Origin: Lysobacterales bacterium 63-13
GTDB taxonomy: Bacteria; Pseudomonadota; Gammaproteobacteria; Xanthomonadales; Rhodanobacteraceae
Length of the DNA stretch: 64,000 nt
Reading direction: 5' to 3'
Assembly (NCBI GenBank): GCA_001899855.1
Contig: MKWR01000002.1
Span: forward strand, 167,929 to 231,928
This document shows, piece after piece, positions 42,862 through 53,366 of this stretch. How positions within the stretch are numbered: position 1 is the stretch's first letter; every line of letters begins with the position of its first letter. The position numbers were made by a program, and so were the translations under genes. The notes beneath the pieces were generated by a model. That model saw only the letters and a program-made list of their open reading frames with translations. It searched no databases and was not told the DNA's origin.

Positions 42862-44744
42862 TCAACAAAGCCATAGTCAAGATCCATCCGCGCCTGGCAG
42901 TCGTGATGCACGATCTGCTGATGGTCTGGTTTGCGTGGACGACGATCACCTCGATCCGCTGGTCGTTTGAAGTGGCGCGCCCGCAACTTGGCTTGTTCGG
43001 TCCCGAAGTTGGCCTGGTGCTTCTCGCCCAGGGTGTGATCTTCTGGAGTACCGGCTTGTACAAGGGCCTCTGGCGGTTTGCCAGCCTGCCTGATCTGTGG
43101 AACATCGGTCGCGCCGCCATCCTCGGTGCACTGTCGATCAGCGTCACCCTGTTCCTGTACAACCGATTGGCGACGGTGCCGCGAACAGTCCTGCTGCTGT
43201 ATCCGCTGGTGCTTGCCGTCCTCCTCGGATTGCCGCGCCTGGCCTATCGCTACTGGAAGGACAGTCGCCTGGATTTCCTGTCGCGCTCGCCGGCCATGCG
43301 CGTGCTCGTGCTCGGTGCCGGGCGTGCCGGCGACAGCCTGGTGCGCGGCCTCGTCCGCGAGAATCGCTATCGCGTCGTCGGCATGCTCGATGACAACCCT
43401 AAGGTCCGTGGCGCGCGCATCCATGGCGTGCCGGTGCTCGGCACGCTCGACCAGCTGACGGATCTCGCGCGCGAGACAGCGGCACAAATGCTGCTGATCG
43501 CCATGCCCTCGGCAAACAGTGCACAGATGCAGCGCGTGGTGGGCCTCTGTGAAGAGACCGGGCTGCCGTTCCGGACCATGCCGCGGCTGGCCGACGTGGT
43601 CGCCGGGCGTTCCAGTCTCGGCGAGCTGAAGGAAGTGGCGATCGAGGATCTGCTCGGTCGTGAACAAGTGCAACTGGACTGGATCTCGATCCGCACCGGC
43701 ATCTCCGGCAAGCGTGTGCTGGTCACCGGCGGAGGCGGCTCGATCGGATCGGAACTGTGCCGGCAGGTGGCCCGGCTCGGTGCCGAGTCACTGACGATCC
43801 TCGAATTGTCCGAGTTCAATCTCTACCGCATCGAGCAGGAAATCCGCCGCGAGTTTCCGGATCTGCTGCTGGATGCGCGGATTGGGGATTGCGGGGATCC
43901 GGTCGGTTGCGAGCGGGTGTTCGCCACGGCCCGCCCACACGTCGTTTTCCATGCCGCTGCCTACAAGCATGTGCCCTTGCTGCAGGAACAGGTTCGCGAA
44001 GCATTCCGCAACAATGTTCTCGGCACGCATGTGGTGGCGCAGGCGGCGGATCGGCATGGAGTCGAGTGTTTCGTGCTGATCTCCACCGACAAGGCAGTCA
44101 ACCCGAGCAGCGTCATGGGTGCCTGCAAGCGTGCCGCGGAAATCTACTGCCAGAACTTCGCCGCGCAATCGCAAACCCGTTTCATCACCGTGCGATTCGG
44201 CAACGTCCTCGATTCGGCCGGCTCGGTCGTGCCGCTGTTTCGCGAACAGATCCGCAGCGGCGGGCCGGTCACCGTGACGCATCCGGAAATCACCCGCTAC
44301 TTCATGACCATTCCGGAAGCCTGCCAGTTGATTCTGCAGGCCGGCGTGCTCGGCAAGGGCGGCGAGATCTTTGCCTTGGACATGGGGGAGCCGGTGAAGA
44401 TCGCCTACCTGGCCGAGCAGATGATCCGCCTTGCCGGCAAGCAGCCGGGGCGCGATATCGAGGTCGTCTTCACCGGTTTGCGCTCGGGCGAAAAGCTCTT
44501 CGAGGAATTGTTCCATCCGCTGGAAAACTACCAGGCCACCGCGCACGCCAAGATCTTCCTGGCGCAGCCGCGCAGCATGGGCTGGGCCTTGCTTACCGCA
44601 CTGCTGCAGCAAGCCCGGGAAGCCGTCAACGACTTCGATGAAGAGCAGTTGCGGCGGATCCTCGATCAACTGCTGCCCGAGTTTGCCACACGCGAGCCGG
44701 AGGCGACCGCCACGGTCATTGCCTTCGCGGCGCGCCCCAACTGA
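42858..44744 (+). CDS. WbpM/CapD-like nucleotide-sugar 4,6-dehydratase/epimerase
   Basis: 628-residue membrane protein. Four N-terminal transmembrane helices and a first Rossmann-like domain (VLVLGAGRAGDSLVRGL near residue 152) precede the catalytic SDR domain. The latter shows VLVTGGGGSIGSELC near residue 290 and LISTDKAVNPSSVMGACKRA, with Met in place of the usual SDR tyrosine, as in WbpM. It is expected to make UDP-4-keto-6-deoxy-HexNAc for surface glycans. The GTG start overlaps the transferase gene. Confidence 0.92.
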   Translation: MINKAIVKIHPRLAVVMHDLLMVWFAWTTITSIRWSFEVARPQLGLFGPEVGLVLLAQGVIFWSTGLYKGLWRFASLPDLWNIGRAAILGALSISVTLFLYNRLATVPRTVLLLYPLVLAVLLGLPRLAYRYWKDSRLDFLSRSPAMRVLVLGAGRAGDSLVRGLVRENRYRVVGMLDDNPKVRGARIHGVPVLGTLDQLTDLARETAAQMLLIAMPSANSAQMQRVVGLCEETGLPFRTMPRLADVVAGRSSLGELKEVAIEDLLGREQVQLDWISIRTGISGKRVLVTGGGGSIGSELCRQVARLGAESLTILELSEFNLYRIEQEIRREFPDLLLDARIGDCGDPVGCERVFATARPHVVFHAAAYKHVPLLQEQVREAFRNNVLGTHVVAQAADRHGVECFVLISTDKAVNPSSVMGACKRAAEIYCQNFAAQSQTRFITVRFGNVLDSAGSVVPLFREQIRSGGPVTVTHPEITRYFMTIPEACQLILQAGVLGKGGEIFALDMGEPVKIAYLAEQMIRLAGKQPGRDIEVVFTGLRSGEKLFEELFHPLENYQATAHAKIFLAQPRSMGWALLTALLQQAREAVNDFDEEQLRRILDQLLPEFATREPEATATVIAFAARPN

Positions 44745-44764
44745 TTACTCCCGAGAGAATTCCG

Positions 44765-45670
44765 ATGAGCCAGGGTCGATTGCGAAAAGTCGTGTTTCCG
44801 GTGGCCGGATTGGGCACGCGCTTCCTGCCGGCAACCAAGGTGGTGGCCAAGGAAATGCTGCCGGTCCTCGATCGGCCGCTGATCCAGTACGCCGTCGATG
44901 AAGCTGTCGACGCCGGTGCCGACACGCTGATCTTCGTCACCAACCGCTACAAGCACGCCATAGCCGACTATTTCGACAAGGCCTATGAACTTGAAAGCAA
45001 GCTGGCCAAATCGGGCAAGGATGAATTGCTCGCCCTGGTCCAGGGTACCTTGCCAAAAAATGTACGTTGTGTGTTCGTGACCCAGCCCGAGGCGCTGGGC
45101 CTGGGGCATGCGGTCCTTTGTGCCAAGCCGGTGGTTGGCGATGAGCCGTTCGGGGTGATCCTTGCCGATGACCTGATCTGGAACGGCAACCCGGGCTCGG
45201 GACGTCCGGGTGCCCTGCGCCAGATGTACGAGGTGGCCGCTCGCGAAGATGCCGGCGTCGTCGCTGTCGAGGAAGTACCGCGAGCGGATACCGGCAAGTA
45301 CGGCATCGTTGATGCCGAAGCGATTTCCGAACGCGCCGCGCGCATCCGTCTCGTCGTCGAAAAGCCGAAGCCCGAAGTCGCGCCGTCGAATCTGGCGATT
45401 GTCGGCCGCTACGTGCTGCCCGCGCGCATTTTCAGCCTGCTTGAAAAGACCACGCCCGGTGCCGGCGGCGAGATCCAGCTCACCGATGCCATCGAGGACC
45501 TGCTGCACGAGAAGCCCGTCCTTGCCTACCGCTTTGAAGGCACGCGATTCGATTGCGGCAACAAGCTTGGCCTGGTCAAGGCGACGCTGGCCATGGCACT
45601 GGAAGATCCGGCATTGGCGGAGGCGACGCGTGCGTATGTCCGGGAATCGGCGATGGCGAACAGGGAATAG
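44765..45670 (+). CDS. galU: UTP-glucose-1-phosphate uridylyltransferase
   Basis: 301-residue enzyme making UDP-glucose. The N-terminal nucleotide-binding segment FPVAGLGTRFLPATK and KEMLPVLDRPLIQYAVDEA are diagnostic, as are EKPKPEVAPSNLAIVGRYVL and GGEIQLTDAIEDL. The ATG lies 20 nt after the dehydratase, with GAGAG nearby. The last residues (AMANRE) are encoded by a GGGAATCG-type repeat that continues past the stop (see findings), so the C-terminus appears to be repeat-derived. Confidence 0.96.
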   Translation: MSQGRLRKVVFPVAGLGTRFLPATKVVAKEMLPVLDRPLIQYAVDEAVDAGADTLIFVTNRYKHAIADYFDKAYELESKLAKSGKDELLALVQGTLPKNVRCVFVTQPEALGLGHAVLCAKPVVGDEPFGVILADDLIWNGNPGSGRPGALRQMYEVAAREDAGVVAVEEVPRADTGKYGIVDAEAISERAARIRLVVEKPKPEVAPSNLAIVGRYVLPARIFSLLEKTTPGAGGEIQLTDAIEDLLHEKPVLAYRFEGTRFDCGNKLGLVKATLAMALEDPALAEATRAYVRESAMANRE

Positions 45671-45729
45671 CGAATTGGCGCGCTTTGCGAGGGCCATGCC
45701 CCTCGAATCCGGAGACTTGGGTATCCATC

Positions 45730-46935
45730 ATGAGTGACGAGCAACGATTCCCGAAGCCCGATTCTCCAATCCCTGATCTCAGCCATATCCTCAATCATCT
45801 TGGCGAGGAGCGTGCCGGTTACCACGGCGCGGTTGCGCCGCCGCTCGTGCAATCGTCGATTTTCGCGTTTCCGACGGTCGCCGAAATGCGCCTTGGCTTT
45901 GCTGACGAGTATGCGGCGCACCTGTACACGCGCGGCAACAATCCGACGGTCGCCATCCTGCGCAAGAAGGTCGCGGCGCTCGAAGGTGCCGAGGATTGCC
46001 TGGCCTTTGCCAGCGGCGCAGCGGCGATGGCGGCAGCCGTGTTTGCCAGCGTGCGCGGGGGCGATCACGTGCTGTGCATCGCCAAACCATACAGCTGGAC
46101 GCGTGGCCTGTTGCGCGACTTGTTGCCGAAGTTCGGTGTGTCGACGTCCTTTGTCGACGGCACCGATGTCGCCAACTTCGAGAACGCGATCCAGGCCGGG
46201 ACGCGCCTGATCGTGCTCGAAAGCCCGAACACGATGACCTACGAACAACAGGATCTGGCGGCCGTCGCGGCGATCGCGCGCAGGCATGGGTTGCGCACGA
46301 TCTGCGACAACAGTTTTGCGACGCCGCTCAACCAGTCGCCGATCGCGCAGGGCATCGATCTGGTCGTGCATTCGGCAACCAAGTACCTCAACGGTCACAG
46401 CGATGTCGTCGCTGGCATGCTCTGCGGCAGCGAGGCGATCCTGCGCGAGGTGTTCAAGGGCCCGTACATGACGTTCGGCGCGATCCTCTCTCCGCACGAC
46501 GCCTGGCTGATGATCCGCGGCCTGCGCACGCTGGCGGTGCGCATGGAGCGGGTTGCCGCCAGCACCGCCAGGGTGCTCGCCTATGTCGAGGCGCATCCGA
46601 AGATTCGCCGCGTCTACCATCCACAAGCGTCGACCAACGAACAGGCTGATCTGAGCCACCGCCAGCTCAAGCGCGCCAGCGGCTTGTTGAGCATCGATCT
46701 CGATACCGACGATGTCGCCGCGGTTGAACGCTTCTGCAATGCATTGCGGCGCTTCCTCATGACCGTATCCTGGGGCGGCTATGAATCACTGGCATTTCCG
46801 GTCTGCGCAGTGTTTCCTGCCGGGGCACCCGTGCGTGCCACGCCGATTCCGCTGAGTCTCGTGCGTCTGTCGATTGGACTGGAAGATGCCGATGACCTGA
46901 TCGCCGATCTTGATCAGGCCCTGGCGCAGGTTTGA
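45730..46935 (+). CDS. Cys/Met-metabolism PLP-dependent enzyme (cystathionine gamma-synthase/beta-lyase family)
   Basis: 401-residue fold-type I enzyme. Family landmarks are YTRGNNPTVAILRKKVAALEG, ASGAAAMAAAVFA, ESPNTMTYEQQD, the PLP lysine in VHSATKYLNGHSDVVAG, and SWGGYESL and RLSIGLED near the end. The exact reaction (gamma-synthase, beta-lyase or gamma-lyase) cannot be fixed from sequence. ATG 45730 is used. The first ~15 codons overlap an inverted copy of the GGGAATCG repeat (RFPKPDSPIPDL), so the N-terminus may be partly repeat-derived. Confidence 0.88.
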   Translation: MSDEQRFPKPDSPIPDLSHILNHLGEERAGYHGAVAPPLVQSSIFAFPTVAEMRLGFADEYAAHLYTRGNNPTVAILRKKVAALEGAEDCLAFASGAAAMAAAVFASVRGGDHVLCIAKPYSWTRGLLRDLLPKFGVSTSFVDGTDVANFENAIQAGTRLIVLESPNTMTYEQQDLAAVAAIARRHGLRTICDNSFATPLNQSPIAQGIDLVVHSATKYLNGHSDVVAGMLCGSEAILREVFKGPYMTFGAILSPHDAWLMIRGLRTLAVRMERVAASTARVLAYVEAHPKIRRVYHPQASTNEQADLSHRQLKRASGLLSIDLDTDDVAAVERFCNALRRFLMTVSWGGYESLAFPVCAVFPAGAPVRATPIPLSLVRLSIGLEDADDLIADLDQALAQV

Positions 46936-46994
46936 GCGTGCGCGTTGCAGCGCTGGGTTAGACTCGAGCGCTGTCTTGATCTGGAGAGGCCGCC

Positions 46995-48119
46995 ATGACG
47001 TCGTTTCATCCGCCGGAGGTATTGTTGCTCGGACCCGGGCCATCGCCGGTGGCAAAACGCGTGCTCGATGCGATGGCACGACCGACGATCGGGCATCTGG
47101 ATCCGCGCTTCGTCGGCATGATGGACGAGTTGAAGGAACTTCTGCGTTACGCATTCGAGACAGGAAACACCTTGACCGTGCCGATTTCCGCACCCGGCTC
47201 GGCGGGCATGGAAGCAGCGTTTGTCAATCTGATCGAAGCCGGCGACAAGGTGGTGATCTGCCAGAACGGTGTGTTTGGCGCGCGCATGCGCGAGAACGTC
47301 ATCCGCATCGGTGCCACGCCGATCATGGTCAATGATCCGTTCGGCATGCCGATCGATCTCGAGAAAACCGAAGCCGCGTTGAAGGCCAATCCCGGTGTCA
47401 AGGCGCTGGCCTTTGTCCATGCGGAGACTTCCACCGGCGTTGAATCCGATGCGGCGGCATTGTGCAAGCTGGCGCAGGAACACGGTGCCTTGAGCATCGT
47501 CGACGCGGTGACCAGTCTAGGCGGCATTCCGCTGCGCGTTGACGCCTGGGGTTGCGATGCCGTCTATTCGGGATCGCAGAAATGCCTTTCCGCGCCTCCC
47601 GGTCTCTCGCCGCTGACCTTCAGCGACAAGGCCGTCGCTGCGCTCAAATCGCGCAAGACGCCCGTGCAAAGCTGGTTCCTCGACCTCGGCCTGGTCATGA
47701 ACTACTGGCAGGGCAGCGGCGCGCGCGCCTATCACCATACCGCGCCGATCAACATGTTGTACGCCCTGCATGAAGCGCTGTTGATGTTCAAGGAGGAAGG
47801 CCGCGAAGCAGCGTTTGCCCGGCATCGGCAGAATCACCTGCGCCTGGTTGCTGGATTGGCCACGATCGGCCTCGACTTGCTGGTTGCCGAAAGTGCGCGC
47901 TTGCCGCAACTGAATGCCGTGAAGGTGCCCGAAGGCGTCGATGAAGGTGCCGTGCGCAAGCGCCTGCTGACCGATTTCAACATCGAGATTGGCGCCGGAC
48001 TCGGGGAACTCGCCGGCAAGATCTGGCGCATCGGCCTGATGGGCACCGGCAGCACCGCCGAAAGCGTCGATCGCGTGGTACACGCGCTCGGTGTCTGCCT
48101 GGGAGCCCGACGGGCTTGA
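46995..48119 (+). CDS. Alanine/serine-glyoxylate aminotransferase family protein
   Basis: 374-residue class V aminotransferase of the AGXT/serine-pyruvate group. LLGPGPSPVAKRVLDAMARP at the N-terminus, IVDAVTSLGGIPLRVDAWG, the PLP lysine in YSGSQKCLSAPPGLSP, and a C-terminal FNIEIGAGLGELAGKIWRIGLMG (landmark GLGELAGKIWRIG) are typical. Substrates are inferred (alanine or serine with glyoxylate). GGAGAGG precedes the ATG. It follows the Cys/Met enzyme by 59 nt in the same direction. Confidence 0.9.
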   Translation: MTSFHPPEVLLLGPGPSPVAKRVLDAMARPTIGHLDPRFVGMMDELKELLRYAFETGNTLTVPISAPGSAGMEAAFVNLIEAGDKVVICQNGVFGARMRENVIRIGATPIMVNDPFGMPIDLEKTEAALKANPGVKALAFVHAETSTGVESDAAALCKLAQEHGALSIVDAVTSLGGIPLRVDAWGCDAVYSGSQKCLSAPPGLSPLTFSDKAVAALKSRKTPVQSWFLDLGLVMNYWQGSGARAYHHTAPINMLYALHEALLMFKEEGREAAFARHRQNHLRLVAGLATIGLDLLVAESARLPQLNAVKVPEGVDEGAVRKRLLTDFNIEIGAGLGELAGKIWRIGLMGTGSTAESVDRVVHALGVCLGARRA

Positions 48120-48293
48120 ATGGTCGAGGCGGGGACTTGGCAATCTATGAATAGACTTGGTCCCGAATTTTGACGGCATCCAGGGTCGCGGACAGGGACG
48201 TTGGCGTGGCAGTACAAGGCCTGACCCTGTGTCCCGAGCATTGCATTATCCGGACGTCGCCTCCTCGCCGATCCTGGTGTACCCCCGTTCGCT

Positions 48294-49229
48294 TCACGCC
48301 GCTGGCGCGATGAGCATCCCCCGCCGCCGTGCCGCGCGCAGGAGGAGGACCACCGCAAACGTCGCCGATACGATCACCAATACCGAATTCTCCGGCCCGA
48401 ATATCCCGCCCGTCAGCCAGTCGGACCCGGCATATCGGCTTTCGAGCGGCGCCAGGGCACGCCAGTCGTCGATACCGGAAAGCGGCACGCCGCTGAGCAG
48501 GATCGTGAAGTTCCATGCGGCGTGATTGGCAGCCACCACCCACAGGTTGCGTGTGAGCACGAACACGCCGGCCCAGAGCAGGCCCAGCACGATCACCGAA
48601 ACGAGCATGGTCGCCGCATCGAGCGTTCCGCCCTTGGCGACATTTCCCAGGTGCGGGACAGCGAACACCACCGCCTGGACCGGTAGCGCGAACATCGTTC
48701 CCCAGGACCGCTCGAGCACCCGGAACAGCAGACAGCGATAGACCAGTTCTTCAAGTGTGGCGGCAATGCCGATCAGGGCCGCTGCGCCGAACAGCGCCGC
48801 CGAAGGGTCGCGATAATGGACCAGTTCGTAGGCGCCAATAGCGAACAACAGCAATATTGGAAGTGCGATGAGGGCAGCGCCACCGACGCCCCATGCGAAC
48901 AGGCTTGCCGGTTGCAGCCGCAACTCTGCAGCTTTGCGCTTTTCGTGCCAGTGCACATATGTCCAGTAGCCTGCGATCGCGGCCGAGAAGATGCCTGCGC
49001 GCCTGATCAAGCTGAGCGTCTCGAGGCTCGGCTGAAACGTCGCATCGATCAGCGGAAGCAGGCCCTGCCGGAAGACCGCGATTGCCCCGAGAACCATCGC
49101 TCCGCCCAGCAGCAGTGAAGCGAGCATTCGTGCGGTTGCACGAATGCGCCGCCATGCCTTGGCTGGCTGCTTGGCCGGAGCGGTATGGATTTGATCAGCA
49201 TGTTCGGGCGGCGTGGTGCCGTTTCTCAT
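48294..49229 (-). CDS. CPBP-family intramembrane metalloprotease
   Basis: 311-residue protein with about eight membrane helices. The Abi/CPBP motifs are visible: motif 1 EELVYRCLLFR (the EExxxR form), motif 2 AVVFAVPHLGN and motif 3 VVAANHAAWNFTI. These supply the glutamates and histidines for zinc. Family members act as prenyl-protein-like or self-immunity proteases; the role here is unknown. The start at 49229 has AGGGT upstream; the upstream extension is low quality. It is convergent with the aminotransferase. Confidence 0.85.
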   Translation of the reverse strand: MRNGTTPPEHADQIHTAPAKQPAKAWRRIRATARMLASLLLGGAMVLGAIAVFRQGLLPLIDATFQPSLETLSLIRRAGIFSAAIAGYWTYVHWHEKRKAAELRLQPASLFAWGVGGAALIALPILLLFAIGAYELVHYRDPSAALFGAAALIGIAATLEELVYRCLLFRVLERSWGTMFALPVQAVVFAVPHLGNVAKGGTLDAATMLVSVIVLGLLWAGVFVLTRNLWVVAANHAAWNFTILLSGVPLSGIDDWRALAPLESRYAGSDWLTGGIFGPENSVLVIVSATFAVVLLLRAARRRGMLIAPAA

Positions 49230-49810
49230 TTGGACCCTGCTCAAGAGTGGACTTGCGGAGACTCGCGACGATTCGCACGCGCCACCGACCCTGGTGCGCG
49301 TTCGCGAGTGCCGTGACGAAGACGAGCAAGGACCATTCGATACTCGCCCCTGCAAGCGATGCCCTCTCGTCAAGCCGGCCATGCTTCGCATGAGCAGATA
49401 CGCATGATGCGCCAGGGGTTGCATGTCCGAAGGCATTTTCAACCCTGCAGGGCGAGCCGAACACCGTACTCAAAGACAGCCATTGCGAGACGACTTCCGG
49501 ATCGAAATGCGGTGATCCGCGCGGCATGGCCGACTGGCGAATGAAGTTGCGGGGGGATAGCAACGATTTTCGGACTGTTCGTTTCCACGGTCGGACGCAT
49601 CGTCCGCCAACGCGAGTGATGGAGTGGCGAGCGAAACAGCCCGTGAACAAGGATGCCCGCGATCTGCGAGGGGAGGCAGGGAAAAAGGGAGACCGCAAGA
49701 TCCGGAGGCGCTGGATGCCGGATCTGCGCTATTGGGATCTGACGTGTCGTGCAGATGGATCCCGTGTCAGCGTGCATCCATGCACTGCACAGGATGAAGG
49801 CATCCTGCCT
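49230..49810. other. 580-bp region without a credible gene
   Basis: This lies between the CPBP protease and infA. Open frames on both strands show no family resemblance, are basic or serine-rich, and lack ribosome sites; one long plus-strand frame continues antisense through infA. The composition is less regular than in the neighbouring genes, so it may hold a decayed gene, but I can identify none. Confidence 0.45.
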
Positions 49811-50029
49811 TTACTTCATGCGGTAGGTGATGCGGCCTTTGCTCAGGTCATAGGGAGTCATCTCGACCTTGACCTTGTCACCCGTGAGGATGCGGATGTA
49901 GTTCTTGCGCATGCGCCCGGAAATATGGGCGGTGACCACGTGGCCGTTTTCGAGCTTCACGCGGAACATGGTGTTTGGAAGGGTCTCGAGGACCGCACCT
50001 TCCATCTCGATGACATCGTCTTTGGACAT
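49811..50029 (-). CDS. infA: Translation initiation factor IF-1
   Basis: 72-residue OB-fold protein that occupies the 30S A site during initiation. [41 protein letters not shown] and [22 protein letters not shown] (as separate landmarks) are nearly invariant. It is transcribed separately from the aat gene upstream (gap 181 nt), with a promoter candidate at 50073-50102. Confidence 0.98.
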   Translation of the reverse strand: MSKDDVIEMEGAVLETLPNTMFRVKLENGHVVTAHISGRMRKNYIRILTGDKVKVEMTPYDLSKGRITYRMK

Positions 50030-50072
50030 TTTTCCCTGGGACTGGAACTCGGGGGGGCCGAGAAGGCGGCGA

Positions 50073-50102
50073 ATTCTACACTATCAAGGCATTTCACGAT
50101 AA
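50073..50102 (-). promoter_or_regulatory. Putative infA promoter
   Basis: On the minus strand, TTATCG (50102-50097) and TAGAAT (50078-50073) are separated by 18 bp, 43 nt upstream of the infA start. The -10 is good and the -35 is weak. Confidence 0.45.
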
Positions 50103-50210
50103 CCCGGCCTGGTTCCCGGCCGGGAGCGGGCCCTGCAATTCGGGTTTCTGCGGATCGTGGCTTTGCACCGGGATGGCCTTGCCAGTGCAAAACCTGCGCT
50201 GCATTGGCCT

Positions 50211-50945
50211 TCAAGGGACCGGGCGGCAAAGGTCCTGTGGCGTGAGGTGATCGAACAAGCCCGCCCAGTTTCCCGGAATTCCCGTTTGCGAACAAAGCCT
50301 TGTGATGGCGCGCTGGAAATCGGCCCGGGACATCGCCTGGGCTCCCAGCGTTTCGAGATGGGCGGAGCGGACCTGTGCGTCCAACAATGGAAAGCCGTGC
50401 GTGGCAAGTCCATGGCAGAGAGCGAGCAGGGCGAGCTTCGAGGCATGCTCGCGGCGGCTGAACATGGATTCGCCAAAGAACATGCGACCGATGGCAATGC
50501 CGTAGATGCCACCAATCAAGGCGGTGCCGTCGTAGACCTCCAGTGAATGGGCGTGGCCTTCGGCGTGCAGGCGGGTGTATGCGGCAAGCATGGCCTCGGT
50601 GATCCAGGTGCCGCCGCCATCATGGCGTGGTTCGGCGCAGGCGCGCATGACCTCGGCAAACGCGTGGTCGGTGCGGATTGTCCAGGTGCAGGATTTCAGC
50701 CAGCGGCGCAAGCGTCGCGGCACGTGTGGCGCGGCCGTTGCCAGGACCATGCGTGGATCCGGCGACCACCAGAGGATCGGCTGACCTTCCGAGTACCACG
50801 GGAAGATTCCCTGCGCATAGGCGGCAAGCAGGCGTTCGCTGCCGAGATCTCCGCCAAAGGCGAGCAAACCGTCGGGTTCTTCGAGTGCGGTCTCGATAGC
50901 CGGGAATGCCGTCGAATCAGCGGCGAGCTGGGGCAGGCGGATCAT
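50211..50945 (-). CDS. aat: Leucyl/phenylalanyl-tRNA-protein transferase
   Basis: 244-residue N-end-rule enzyme that adds Leu or Phe to N-terminal Arg/Lys of proteins, marking them for ClpAP. LLAFGGDLGSERLLAAYAQG and GIFPWYSEGQPILWWSPDPR are diagnostic; FFGESMFSR and the C-terminal LLDAQ segment are conserved. The start overlaps the upstream GNAT gene stop (ATGA). The order trxB-GNAT-aat-infA is conserved among xanthomonads and pseudomonads. clpA is not in the window. Confidence 0.96.
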   Translation of the reverse strand: MIRLPQLAADSTAFPAIETALEEPDGLLAFGGDLGSERLLAAYAQGIFPWYSEGQPILWWSPDPRMVLATAAPHVPRRLRRWLKSCTWTIRTDHAFAEVMRACAEPRHDGGGTWITEAMLAAYTRLHAEGHAHSLEVYDGTALIGGIYGIAIGRMFFGESMFSRREHASKLALLALCHGLATHGFPLLDAQVRSAHLETLGAQAMSRADFQRAITRLCSQTGIPGNWAGLFDHLTPQDLCRPVP

Positions 50946-52096
50946 GCCGACTCCAGCGCCTCGGCATACGGCGAATGCGCCAGCAGGTCCTCGCGATACA
51001 TCTCAAGGCCCAGTGCCTCGCGTTGCAGGGCCTCGGCTATGGCGCTGGCAAAGCGGCCATCACGGACATGATGGAAGGACTGCGTGCGCACGGGCAGGAA
51101 TCCACGCGCGATCTTGTGTTCACCCTGGGCACCTGGCTCGAAGCGCCGCAGGCCATGGCGGATGCAGTAGTCGATGCCCTGGTAATAGCAGGCCTCGAAA
51201 TGCAGTCCGGGTATTTGTTCTTCGGCACCCCAATAGCGTCCGTACAAGGTGTCCGAACTGCGCAGGCACAGCGCAGCGGCGATGATCCGGCCGCCGCGGC
51301 GACACAACACGGCGACTGTCTGGCGCGGCATGTGCTGGCCAAGATGGCGGAAGAAACCTTCGGTCAGCGCCGGATGATTGCCATGCGCGGCAAAGTTCGA
51401 TCGATAAAGTCGATGCAGGATCCGCCAATCCTCATCGTCGAGTTCGTCACCGTGGCGGATCTCGCAGGTGACGCCCGCCGCGACGACGTGCTGGCGCTCC
51501 TGGCGGATGTTCTTGCGTTTCTTTGGTTTCAGCGCGGCGAGGAAGTCCTCGAAGTCGCTCCAGCCACGATTGGTCCAATGGAATTGCCAGTCGAAGCGCG
51601 GCAGCCAGGCGCTGCCGGCAAACGCATTGGCATCGACTGTGGAGGCAAAGTTCAAGTGCGTCGATGAGAGCGCCAGCGCCTCAGTCTGCTGTGTCATCGC
51701 CTCGATCAGCGAGTGGCGCAGGCTGTCCGCGCGGTGCGTGGTGCCGACCAGCAGACGTGGGCCGGTCACCGGGGAGTAGGGCACCGCGCAAAGCAGTTTC
51801 GGGTAGTAATGCAGTCCATGGCGTTCGTAGGCGTTGGCCCAGGACCAGTCGAAGACGAATTCGCCGTGTGAATTGCCCTTCAAATAGAGCGGTGCGGCAG
51901 CTACGAGATTGCCGTTTTCGTAGAGGCCGAGTGGTGCCGATTGCCAGCCATGCTCGGCGCGGATGCAGTCATGCAGTTCGAGCCCGGCGAGGAAGGCGTG
52001 CGCGGTGAACGGATGGTCACTGTCGACAAGTTCGTTCCAGCGCCCGGCGTCAATTTCGCTGACGCCCTTGTGCAGGCGGATTTCAAGAGACGGCAT
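50942..52096 (-). CDS. GNAT/FemAB-like acyltransferase (DUF482 family)
   Basis: About 384 residues from MPSLEIRLHKG (52096), with an alternative start 11 codons earlier. The family fold is a double GNAT. Landmarks are HPFTAHAFLAGLE, WSWANAYERHGLHYYPKL, PKKRKNIRQERQ and the C-terminal FEPGAQGEHKIARGFLP. The family is often annotated peptidogalycan biosynthesis or GNAT; the substrate is unknown. It is located between trxB and aat, overlapping aat by four bases, a neighbourhood linked to protein N-terminal modification. Confidence 0.87.
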   Translation of the reverse strand: MPSLEIRLHKGVSEIDAGRWNELVDSDHPFTAHAFLAGLELHDCIRAEHGWQSAPLGLYENGNLVAAAPLYLKGNSHGEFVFDWSWANAYERHGLHYYPKLLCAVPYSPVTGPRLLVGTTHRADSLRHSLIEAMTQQTEALALSSTHLNFASTVDANAFAGSAWLPRFDWQFHWTNRGWSDFEDFLAALKPKKRKNIRQERQHVVAAGVTCEIRHGDELDDEDWRILHRLYRSNFAAHGNHPALTEGFFRHLGQHMPRQTVAVLCRRGGRIIAAALCLRSSDTLYGRYWGAEEQIPGLHFEACYYQGIDYCIRHGLRRFEPGAQGEHKIARGFLPVRTQSFHHVRDGRFASAIAEALQREALGLEMYREDLLAHSPYAEALESA

Positions 52097-52135
52097 GTCG
52101 GCTCGATCTGTTCTTTCGCCGCATGCCAACCCGCG

Positions 52136-53182
<1,047 letters not shown>

Positions 53183-53366
53183 TCACAGTCCGATTTCATT
53201 CCGTATTCGCGGGCGAGCCGTGCTCCGGTCGCCACGCATTGGGCTGATGAGGATGGGGTGCCGGAGAGGATGAATCAAGACGCAGCCGAAAGGCCGGTGT
53301 CGACAGTTCCGTAAAAACCGCACCGGCAACTCGCCGCTGCATTCCTTGACCAATCTGGAGATCCTG

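Noticed and set aside
49526..50245. 239-codon plus-strand frame crossing infA
   Set aside because: Its second half is the exact antisense of infA, and the first half has no family similarity.
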